DNA of 58,204 nucleotides from Nitrospinaceae bacterium (GTDB taxonomy: Bacteria > Nitrospinota > Nitrospinia > Nitrospinales > VA-1): positions 1 through 58,204 of the forward strand of contig JAJDBG010000016.1 of assembly GCA_029261475.1 (NCBI GenBank), read 5' to 3'. The position numbers and the translations under genes are program-made. This document shows, one piece after another, positions 46,688 to 54,120 of the stretch (position 1 is its first letter; each line of letters opens with the position of its first letter). Below the pieces are notes generated by a model. It was not told the origin of the DNA. It ran no database searches and saw nothing but the letters and a program-made list of their open reading frames with translations.

Positions 46688-48886
46688 ATGATCAAGCAAT
46701 TAAAAATTGAGGGATTCAAGGATCAATGGCGAGACATTCAGTTAACGGGTCTGGATTTGTTCACTTCGGATAATGTCAATGGTGTTGGCAAGTCGGCGGT
46801 TCTGGAATCGTTCAAACTTGCGGTTTTGGGGGAACTGCCGGGTCGGGCAAAAAATTTGGACGATATTATGAAATTCACTTCTATGGATGAAATGTCTGTA
46901 GGTGCTGAGTATGACGATGGGAATCGGTCGGTTTTTTTCAAACGAAAGTTTTGCCGGGATGGAAAGCAGGGCGAGAAGCGTCCGATTTGGATCGACCGTA
47001 TTTCTTTGAAGTACGAGGAAGGCAACCACTGGATTCGGCAGAACATCGGTGCGGCTTCTATAGGCTTTGATCCGAATGAATTTTTGAATTTGAATGGCCC
47101 GAAGAAACTTCAGTGGATCATTTCAAACTCTCCTGAATCCTGGGCGATGACTCGGGAGTGGGTGCATTTGGTCTTCCTGGCAAAGTTGACGGAAAAATAT
47201 TTGGGAGCGGGTCTGGTTGCTCATCTATTAGCTCCCTTCGATATCAAAGGCTCGGAGGAATTGTTCGATCCGAAATCCTCAAGGCCATTGTCTGCAATGA
47301 CGCGTGTTTTGGAGGAGGCCTTTAAGGGGCAGGAAACAGACTCATGGAAGATCATTGAAAAAGTTCTCACTGCTTGCTGGCAGGTTTGGTCGGAGTCGGC
47401 ATCGGGAGAAGAAAATCTGAAGTCGATCCAAAAATTTTTAAAATCGGTCATTGCAGAGCGTAAGGGTGCCATTCGCGAACAGAGCTCTGCGATTGCCTGC
47501 ATGAAAAAGGACAATACTCAGAATGCTTTAGGGTCTGCTGATACGGAACGCAATGAGGTTCGGCGTTTGGCAGAGGAGATAGAGAAAGTATGCATTTCTC
47601 TGGAGAGGGTGAAGGTCGAACATCAGTCGGCAAGGGAGCGTGAGGGGCGTAAAGACTGGTTGAGAGAGGAAATCTCTCGTCTTGCAGGGCAAATTCCTTC
47701 TGCCAATGATGATTTTGATGGAAGGGTCGCGGAATTGACCGGGGCCTTGGTGGATGTCCTTCCTATCGAGAAGGAATTGGAAGAGGTCGGAGAGGAATAC
47801 GATCATCTTTGCGAGAATTTAAAGTTGGCAAAGTTGGAGGGGGAGAAAATTTCGAATCTGGCACTATTGAAAAAGGAGAAATCCGAGGCTGTGGATTCGG
47901 CCCTCATTCGATGCCCGGTAGCGGAATCTATTGTCTGCGATACAAATATGGAACCTCACCGAATTGCTTTGCGTGCAGAATTGAAAGAGCTCGATTCACG
48001 TTTGCGTGAGGTTCAGGAATGGATTGATGAACTTCAACAGCAGAAGGAAGCTCAGGCTTTGAAAAAAAATGCTGTGGCGGAGCGGTTGAACTCGGCGAAG
48101 ACCTGGAACGAAAGTCTCAAAATCCAGTTGGAAGAATTGAAAGAGAAGCGTTCTTCTATTCAAAGAGAAGAGTCACGTTTGACAGGGATGTCGAACGCCT
48201 ACCGAAAGGAGTTGTTTGAACTGGAAAAAAATTTCCCGATTGAGGAAGAAAAATCTGAGCCGGAGAAAGAGCTGGAGGAGAGAAGAGAACGGCTTCTGAA
48301 AGAAAAAAAGAGCCACGAGGAAAGTTTGGAGTCGATCCTGCGCGAAGAGGGACAAAGGCGAAGTCTGATGGAGCTGAGTGCCAAAAAAAAGTTGTCAGAA
48401 AATGAATTGGAAGTTCTCCAAAGGCTTGAGTCCTTGGCTGGCCCGGGTGGGTTGAGTCGGGACATTGCGGTTTCTGCCGCTTTAGGACTGGAGAAGGATG
48501 TCGGCGATGCTTTGCGTTTGCTGGACGATCGATTGAAATTTGCGGTGGATTTGCGCGGTCGGGAATTGGTGATGGGTTGGAACTGTGAAGAAAAACTCAT
48601 TCCTTTTTTCACGATCAATTCGGGACACTTTGTATTATTCATCGTTCCCTTTCTGGCAACACTGGTTGCGCGTTTGGCACGGGTTCGGAAGAAGGGTCGT
48701 ACGCTGAGGGCTCTTTGTATTGAAGCGGAAGCTTTGACTCCTTCCAATCTAAAAATTTTACTGGAAGGTTTATCGAAAATGAAAGAAGCGGGTTACCTGG
48801 ACAACATATTGGTGGCGCATTACACCTCGGTCAAGGACCCGACAGCATTGCATGGTTTTTGTGAGCACATACTTACGGCGAACTGA
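46688..48886 (+). CDS. Rad50/RecF-like coiled-coil ATPase
   Basis: 732 residues from ATG 46688 (MIKQLKIEGFKDQWRDIQ), preceded by GGGGAAGG. Walker A is NVNGVGKS (about residues 29-36). A long coiled coil spans about 260-600 with a possible hook at CPVAESIVC (about 409-417). The C-terminal ATPase half has NSGHFVLFIVPFLA in place of the ABC signature and LRALCIEAEALTP as Walker B. It resembles SMC/Rad50/RecF proteins that act in DNA repair, recombination or defence. No Mre11/SbcD-type nuclease is next to it. First gene of the early operon. Confidence 0.82.
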   Translation: MIKQLKIEGFKDQWRDIQLTGLDLFTSDNVNGVGKSAVLESFKLAVLGELPGRAKNLDDIMKFTSMDEMSVGAEYDDGNRSVFFKRKFCRDGKQGEKRPIWIDRISLKYEEGNHWIRQNIGAASIGFDPNEFLNLNGPKKLQWIISNSPESWAMTREWVHLVFLAKLTEKYLGAGLVAHLLAPFDIKGSEELFDPKSSRPLSAMTRVLEEAFKGQETDSWKIIEKVLTACWQVWSESASGEENLKSIQKFLKSVIAERKGAIREQSSAIACMKKDNTQNALGSADTERNEVRRLAEEIEKVCISLERVKVEHQSAREREGRKDWLREEISRLAGQIPSANDDFDGRVAELTGALVDVLPIEKELEEVGEEYDHLCENLKLAKLEGEKISNLALLKKEKSEAVDSALIRCPVAESIVCDTNMEPHRIALRAELKELDSRLREVQEWIDELQQQKEAQALKKNAVAERLNSAKTWNESLKIQLEELKEKRSSIQREESRLTGMSNAYRKELFELEKNFPIEEEKSEPEKELEERRERLLKEKKSHEESLESILREEGQRRSLMELSAKKKLSENELEVLQRLESLAGPGGLSRDIAVSAALGLEKDVGDALRLLDDRLKFAVDLRGRELVMGWNCEEKLIPFFTINSGHFVLFIVPFLATLVARLARVRKKGRTLRALCIEAEALTPSNLKILLEGLSKMKEAGYLDNILVAHYTSVKDPTALHGFCEHILTAN

Positions 48887-48951
48887 ATGACAACGATCGT
48901 ACGATGGATAGAAATTCACGAAACTAATGAAGGGATTCCCGGTTGTACCTT

Positions 48952-49377
48952 ATGAAAAAACTCAGAGTTCGGAAATTGAATCAAAGGCGTTCGCGTGTAT
49001 TCAATCGATGCCCCATTGTCAATCGCGTTATGGAAACGGGGGAAAGGTTGACGCGCGGATGTGGCGGCCTCAGCATGGTCACCGATGAAATTGGAGGGCA
49101 TTGTTTGTATTGCGGCAATTTTTATTACAAAAAACAGGCTTCACTGGAGGTGCTTTGGTTCCATTTCAAAATATCGCGAGAATATTGGAGTGTCCGTCGT
49201 GGACCCGAGCAGGAGTATATCAACGGATTTCCTGTCGATGGGATAGCCGACTCGCTTCCGGGAATTTTGAAGTCTGATCTGGATGAGGCTCATCCACCAG
49301 AATGGTTCTCGTATTTTATGAATTCCGATGAAGAACAATTCAAAAAATATCTGCAAGAAAGATGGAAAGGAAATTAA
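48952..49377 (+). CDS. Cysteine-containing protein of the early operon, unknown
   Basis: 141 residues with a very basic N terminus (KKLRVRKLNQRRSRVFNR), then GHCLYCGNFYYKK, one CxxC knuckle, with other Cys at CPIVNRV and RGCGG. A single CxxC plus distant Cys may bind zinc. The second half has YWSVRRGPEQEYINGFPV and an acidic helix. Not recognised. ATG 48952 is preferred over TTG 48943. It may be a DNA-binding or packaging regulator by location. Confidence 0.62.
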   Translation: MKKLRVRKLNQRRSRVFNRCPIVNRVMETGERLTRGCGGLSMVTDEIGGHCLYCGNFYYKKQASLEVLWFHFKISREYWSVRRGPEQEYINGFPVDGIADSLPGILKSDLDEAHPPEWFSYFMNSDEEQFKKYLQERWKGN

Positions 49378-49379
49378 AA

Positions 49380-49736
49380 ATGGAACTCAAAGAAGCTGGC
49401 AAATGGGGCGATTCATTTTCATCGAGTATGGGTTTGGTGGAAGATCGGAACATGAGGTACTTTGCACCGAACCAATTAGAATATATTCAAAGTGGATGCA
49501 GGGATGAGCGTTGGGGTGGAGAATATTTTCCACGCGAAAAATACGATTATCTAAAAAAAGTGCGAGTGGACCTGGAAGGATTTCAATTGACCGACAAGCA
49601 ATTGATTGCCGTAAGCCTGGTATTTTATGGTGGCTTGAAAAAAAATCGGGCGGCGGGAGTTATGAAAATAAGTGCTCAGGCAGTGGACGAACACCTGAAA
49701 GCGGCTCTAAAAAAAATTGGTGCAGGTTTGGCCTGA
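49380..49736 (+). CDS. HTH regulator with sigma-70 region 4-like C terminus
   Basis: 118 residues. The C-terminal half (FQLTDKQLIAVSLVFYGGLK, then MKISAQAVDEHLKAALKKIG) has the helix-turn-helix pattern of sigma region 4 / LuxR-type domains found in phage late-gene activators such as the ArpU/RinA type. The N-terminal half (YFAPNQLEYIQSGCRDE) is unknown. AAAGGA lies 8 bases upstream of ATG 49380. Last gene of the early operon; on a circular form it would lie directly before terS. Late activator role is inferred. Confidence 0.68.
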   Translation: MELKEAGKWGDSFSSSMGLVEDRNMRYFAPNQLEYIQSGCRDERWGGEYFPREKYDYLKKVRVDLEGFQLTDKQLIAVSLVFYGGLKKNRAAGVMKISAQAVDEHLKAALKKIGAGLA

Positions 49737-49797
49737 CAATCGTCAGTGGATTTATGAGGAGTGAGTTGTGGGGGGTACCGCTGACTGCGCGTAGGGA

Positions 49798-51654
49798 TTA
49801 AGAACTGGAAAACATTTTTTCCAAATAGGCTTTGCAATTTTGATTTTGTGACATTTGCAGAATGACGCTTTCATTGACGGCAACATTGGGCAATGCATTT
49901 TTTCTTACGTAATAAGAGAAGGCACCCCACAAGGCGTTGATATCATGAAATTTATTATAGGTGGAGAGTATGTCGGTCATATTGGTAATGGTTTTCCCTT
50001 CTACACCATCAAACAATATAAAAGTTTGCATTGCAAGGTCATACAATAATTGATTGAGTTCTTCAGAGGCCGATTTCAAAAAAGAAAATTTGTTGACGTT
50101 CTTTTTTAGAGAGGCACTCCCCGAAGAGAGTATGGACAGGTTACTGGAGACGCTCTTGAGTAGAGGATGTATAAAATCCCATATCTCCTTGTTCTCCAAT
50201 CGCCGTTCCAGACGCTGTCTGTCTAGCTTGCCGCCGAATGTTTTCTGAAAGGTCATCAATACGTTGTTCAGTTCGCGGGCTTTTTCTGGATAAGATTTTC
50301 GAATATTGGTTTCGATCTCTTTATCGTATTTTTTCATCAAAGTCAGAAACTCATTTTTATCAATGGGCTCGTCGTTTTGAATTTTCTTTGTTACTTTTGA
50401 AAGATTTTTAAAAAGGTTTTCTTTTGTATCGTCAGGATACCAGAAGTCAATTTCTTGAATGATGAGGTTGATACGTTCAAGAATATCTCGTCCGAATTTT
50501 CTTTCGTGATGAGGGGTGATAGTGATGGTTATATCATCCTCCTCTTTTTCTTTAACGATGATATTAAAATTTTTCGATTCGAGTTTCTTGAAAATCATTT
50601 CCAGTCTTGCAAAGGAAATTTGTCTGTCTGCAATGCATTCCCTGGTTTCTTGAAGAATTGTCTTCAGGCGACTTTTTTCTGCTTCGTTGGTCGATTGGGC
50701 GTACAGGGTGGTTTCCAAGTTATCGATTTTGTCATCATTATATACGATGAGTTCTTTTTGGAATTTTTCAAAGTCGATCAGCATAGCGCAAATACTTTTT
50801 ACTGCTTTTCTGTAGCAATACCGTTTGCCAGTTTTTTTGACCAGTTGTTTTAAAAATTCATGGGTCTTGAAAATATCGTTCATCTTAATGATTGAAAAAT
50901 CTTTATCACGAACGCGGTGTAAAAACTTTTGTAAATCCGGTTCGGATTTTCTCTCATTCAACAGAGGTTCGATAGTTTTGCAAATTTGTTGGTACTTTGT
51001 GTTGATTGGCCAGTAAGCTTCGGGAGAATTTTCGTAAAACTGGAAGCTGGAAAACTGCCCATTGAGCGTTCTTAATTCGTTATAGCCGCGTATGGTTTCT
51101 TTGTCGTCGATGTAACCATTGAGGAATTGCCTGATTGTGATTTCTCGATCTTCGACCTTTTCAACAATACTGCGGATTTCGGGAAGAAGAGAAATTTCTG
51201 AATTGGAGGGGCGGGAATAAAATTTTTCCAAGTGTACGAGCTCATAGCGAATCGAGGGTATCAACATATCGATCGGGTCGAGAATGATATCGATCGATTT
51301 GAAAATTTCCTGGCGGTACATATCCAGCTTGGCTTCGTATTGCTCTTCTACAATCTGGGCTATGACTTGCTTCATATTCGTGAACAACTGACCCAGATCA
51401 TTGAGGTGGTTCAGTTCCATCTTGGAACTCAAGCCGGGTTTGGCTAGAGTTTGTTCCACGAGTTTTAGCACACCAATGAGTTTTGGCTTTTGCTCATTGA
51501 TAACGGAGATCAGGCGCGCCCTCTCCTGTTCAGGAGTATTGCCTTTGGGCTCTATAACAGGAACGGATGTTATTTTTTCTACGCAGAGAGAAAACTGTCC
51601 ATCCAGAATTTCAGCCTGATTCTTTATTATTTTAATTTGCTCAGGGTTCAGCAT
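49798..51654 (-). CDS. Large helical protein, unknown family
   Basis: 618 residues with no family I recognise. Nearly all predicted helical with long heptad-like parts (NEAEKSRLKTILQETRECIA, VTKKIQNDEPIDKNEFLTLMKK) and no signal peptide, membrane helix or nucleotide-binding motif. It has few cysteines and many Lys, Glu and Ile. It converges on the phage early operon and is preceded by a 0.76 kb AT-rich gap, which hints at its own promoter there. Whether it belongs to the host or to the element is open. Confidence 0.7.
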   Translation of the reverse strand: MLNPEQIKIIKNQAEILDGQFSLCVEKITSVPVIEPKGNTPEQERARLISVINEQKPKLIGVLKLVEQTLAKPGLSSKMELNHLNDLGQLFTNMKQVIAQIVEEQYEAKLDMYRQEIFKSIDIILDPIDMLIPSIRYELVHLEKFYSRPSNSEISLLPEIRSIVEKVEDREITIRQFLNGYIDDKETIRGYNELRTLNGQFSSFQFYENSPEAYWPINTKYQQICKTIEPLLNERKSEPDLQKFLHRVRDKDFSIIKMNDIFKTHEFLKQLVKKTGKRYCYRKAVKSICAMLIDFEKFQKELIVYNDDKIDNLETTLYAQSTNEAEKSRLKTILQETRECIADRQISFARLEMIFKKLESKNFNIIVKEKEEDDITITITPHHERKFGRDILERINLIIQEIDFWYPDDTKENLFKNLSKVTKKIQNDEPIDKNEFLTLMKKYDKEIETNIRKSYPEKARELNNVLMTFQKTFGGKLDRQRLERRLENKEIWDFIHPLLKSVSSNLSILSSGSASLKKNVNKFSFLKSASEELNQLLYDLAMQTFILFDGVEGKTITNMTDILSTYNKFHDINALWGAFSYYVRKNALPNVAVNESVILQMSQNQNCKAYLEKMFSSS

Positions 51655-52422
51655 TATTAGTTTACGGAAATACTTAAAGGACGTTTCTATAAATTTCTTA
51701 ATTTACCCTAGGGCAACTTTTGGGCCTTATTCTACGAAGGACCGTTCGTGACTAAAACACTTTAAATAGATACTTTGAATTTTAGATACTCTCCTAAACT
51801 ATTAAGAGATGACACGATTTAGTTGCAAATACGAACTAGCGGGAAAAACTGAATCTTTTCTTTTAGAGAATCTCGCAGGTTCGCCTTATAATCATTTTTG
51901 TAAACAGTGTTTGAATAATGAATCACTTATAAGATTTACCATGATAATTTAAATCCCAATGGCTTGGCAAGAAAAAAATTTTGTAAGTAACTCAAAAAGC
52001 AAGCGTTTTGCTTTTTTAAATTTTAACTATTAATGTTTATCTAATCTAGATTTTATAGCTAATCGAATGGTATTTTTTGGCGGATAAATTATCGGATGCT
52101 TTTTATGATAAATATTTTATAAAAATAGAAAGCGGCTTTCAGCAAAATATATTTTGAATCGGAGACTTTTTTCCCTTTGGATGATTCAAGAAGAACACAC
52201 TATGAAATCACATTGTTCAATTTTTTGACGATTTGGAGCGCATTTTTTTTAAAAATTAGGATATATATGAAAATATTCAATGATTCTGGTGTAAAAGTTG
52301 TAAATATAGCCTAAAAACTAAAGGTATTTATCTGATTCTAATGATTTTACAGTATGGCACCAGAATTGCTTATTACTTTGAAAGACTTTAACTTTCATTA
52401 AGATTGACTGGGATTGAATGTT
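51655..52422. other. AT-rich intergenic region with sigma-54 promoter at its right end
   Basis: About 770 bases, markedly richer in A and T than the surroundings, with no ORF of note. The left part probably carries the promoter of the minus-strand helical gene. The right end has the sigma-54 promoter at 52355. The AT-rich stretch may include binding sites for an enhancer protein and IHF, which I cannot assign. Confidence 0.65.
52355..52370 (+). promoter_or_regulatory. Sigma-54 (-24/-12) promoter of the FlgO-like gene
   Basis: TGGCACCAGAATTGCT again matches TGGCAC-N5-TTGCW exactly. The predicted start is near 52381, about 40 bases before the lipoprotein ATG. Upstream DNA is AT-rich. Confidence 0.82.
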
Positions 52423-52980
52423 ATGAATGCTATGAAAATGATGTACTTGGTTTTCCTTTTGTTATTTTTAACCGCTTGTGAGGTAAAACTTGGACCTTCG
52501 GACTATTGGTCCAAAATGTTTCGAACGCAATCGGACTCTAGTTATTACAAAGAGAAAATGGAAAACCTTGTCGAGGCCTTGTCAAAAAATATTTCAGATT
52601 ATGAAATCAACAAGGTTGCAGTTTTGGATTTGACGGACGAAGTAGGCGAAGCTCCTATCTTGGGAGAGTATCTGGCTACCAGAATTGTCGAAGCGGTTAC
52701 CAATGAAAAAGTATTCCGAGTCGCTCAAAAAGGGGAAGTCAACCAGGCTTTAACGCAGTTAAATTTGAAGCCTTCTTTTGTTTTTTCAAAAGGGGAGTTG
52801 GCAAGTTTGGGAAAAGTTCTTAATTCTCAGGCTGTATTGACGGGAAAAATTACAGATTTGGGAACGAATATTGATGTGCATTTGGCTTTGACAGATGTGG
52901 CTACGGGCGAAGTGATTTCCTCTGCTACGGAAAACTTGAACCGTACTAAATTTGCCGTTGAAATGTTGCGTCATCATTAA
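52423..52980 (+). CDS. FlgO-like outer-membrane lipoprotein
   Basis: A lipoprotein signal (MMYLVFLLLFLTAC) with a perfect L-T-A-C lipobox. The rest has the FlgO/CsgG-type fold: KVAVLDLTDEVGEAPILGEYLATRIVEAV, a helix, VFRVAQKGEVNQALTQL, and LGKVLNSQAVLTGKITDLGT, ending in VHLALTDVATGEVISSATENL (quoted in part). FlgO belongs to the flagellar outer-membrane collar in Vibrio-type flagella. Control by sigma-54 fits a flagellar or envelope role. ATG 52423 is preferred over TTG 52414. Confidence 0.75.
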   Translation: MNAMKMMYLVFLLLFLTACEVKLGPSDYWSKMFRTQSDSSYYKEKMENLVEALSKNISDYEINKVAVLDLTDEVGEAPILGEYLATRIVEAVTNEKVFRVAQKGEVNQALTQLNLKPSFVFSKGELASLGKVLNSQAVLTGKITDLGTNIDVHLALTDVATGEVISSATENLNRTKFAVEMLRHH

Positions 52981-53111
52981 ACAGAAGATAGCTCTTGATT
53001 GATTCCTGCGGGAAAGGCTAAAGGAACTTGGCATTTTTTTCTGTTTTGCTTTATTCTGATGCCTGTTTTTATCATCGTTATAATTTGGCTTGATTAGGAA
53101 GGAGTAAATCA

Positions 53112-53438
53112 ATGTCTTCGCTTCGCTATTTCTTTCTGGTTCTATTGGTTCTCATGACCACAGCTTGTGGTTCCGTCGGTAGGGATTTTGATCCTCAACT
53201 TGTCAGCGGAATCGTGAAAGGTGGAACTACCCAAACGGAAGTTTTGGATATGTTTGGTCTTCCCTTCAAAGAGGGCGTTGAAGATGGTCGAACGATGTGG
53301 ACTTATCAATGGGATTACTGGACCATGATTGGTGATAATAAATCCAAAGGTTTGGTGATATTGTTTGACGATAAAAACCGCGTCTTGGCTTACCGTTACA
53401 CTTCTACCAATTTTGAACAGGAAACTCCAAAAGATTGA
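53112..53438 (+). CDS. BamE/SmpA-like lipoprotein
   Basis: 108 residues. Lipoprotein signal FLVLLVLMTTAC, then LVSGIVKGGTTQTEVLDMFGLPF and MWTYQWDYWTMIG, the pattern of the SmpA/OmlA (BamE) fold, and VILFDDKNRVLAYRY. It may assist outer-membrane protein assembly or be a general small lipoprotein of this fold. It overlaps the next gene by 4 bases. AGGAAGGAG precedes the ATG region. Confidence 0.78.
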   Translation: MSSLRYFFLVLLVLMTTACGSVGRDFDPQLVSGIVKGGTTQTEVLDMFGLPFKEGVEDGRTMWTYQWDYWTMIGDNKSKGLVILFDDKNRVLAYRYTSTNFEQETPKD

Positions 53439-54100
53439 CGGCCTCGAACAAATGCCAGGTATCTTTACTGATATACGATTTTGACGGCACCTTAGTAGAT
53501 ACTCTGGAAGACATTGCATGGTCGGTCAACCGGGTTCTTCAAGACCTTCAACTTCAGACCCTGCCTGTGGAAACCATCCGCAGTTTTGTCGGCAAAGGGG
53601 TTGTCCCTTTGATGACTCATTCCCTGAAAGCGGCGGGTGGCGAGGGGGTGGGAGCAGAACGCGCTGTCGATCTATTCAAATCCTGTTATGCCGGGCATTT
53701 GCTGGACCGAACTTGTTTTTATCCTCACTGTCGGGAAACCGTCGACGCTTTCTCTGAAAAATTTCAAGCCATTCTTTCCAACAAACCGGAACAGTTCATA
53801 GAACAGATTTTGACAGGCCTGAACTTTCGTTACCCTTTTCAGGCCATTGTGGGTGGAGACACTTACGCGACTAGAAAACCAGACCCGGAAGGATTGCTCA
53901 AACTCATCGAAAAATTTCAGGTAGCCCCTGAAAATGTTGCGCTCGTTGGCGACAGTGCCGTAGATGTGGAAGCAGGGAAAAGAGCAGGGGTGTTGACGGT
54001 GGGAGTGAGTTACGGGTTTTGTGATCCTTACTCTAATGCAGACTATGCGCCGGATCATGTGATCGACGATCTTTCCAAACTAAAGGACCTGATTCAGTAG
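53435..54100 (+). CDS. HAD-family phosphatase, phosphoglycolate phosphatase-like
   Basis: 221 residues. Motif I LIYDFDGTLVDTLED, motif II LSNKPEQF, motif III around GDTYATRKPDPEGL, and motif IV ALVGDSAVDVEAGKRAG, the Gph layout. It would hydrolyse 2-phosphoglycolate or a similar small phosphate ester. The start is TTG at 53435 overlapping the stop of the lipoprotein (TTGA); no ATG lies in frame before motif I. Translation is therefore coupled. Confidence 0.88.
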   Translation: MTASNKCQVSLLIYDFDGTLVDTLEDIAWSVNRVLQDLQLQTLPVETIRSFVGKGVVPLMTHSLKAAGGEGVGAERAVDLFKSCYAGHLLDRTCFYPHCRETVDAFSEKFQAILSNKPEQFIEQILTGLNFRYPFQAIVGGDTYATRKPDPEGLLKLIEKFQVAPENVALVGDSAVDVEAGKRAGVLTVGVSYGFCDPYSNADYAPDHVIDDLSKLKDLIQ

Positions 54101-54120
54101 AGAATTGTTGATTTCCTCAA

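Larger units (their letters stand above)
27505..49736. mobile_element. Siphovirus-like element without integrase (prophage or GTA-like)
   Basis: A contiguous set of head, connector and tail genes on the plus strand (27505-44990) is followed by a minus-strand repressor and receiver (45044-46394) and a plus-strand early operon (46688-49736). Structural genes are intact by length and motifs. I find no integrase, recombinase, transposase, replication protein, endolysin or obvious holin. Limits are given as the first and last element genes; the true ends are unknown. It sits directly beside dnaA on one side and the orphan gene at 49798 on the other, with no tRNA at either edge. Confidence 0.8.

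Noticed and set aside
27212-49753. CAGTGGATTT present at both ends of the phage-like element (27212-27221 and 49744-49753) as att core
   Set aside because: Only 10 bases with unrelated flanks; a match of this size between two regions of several hundred bases is within chance.
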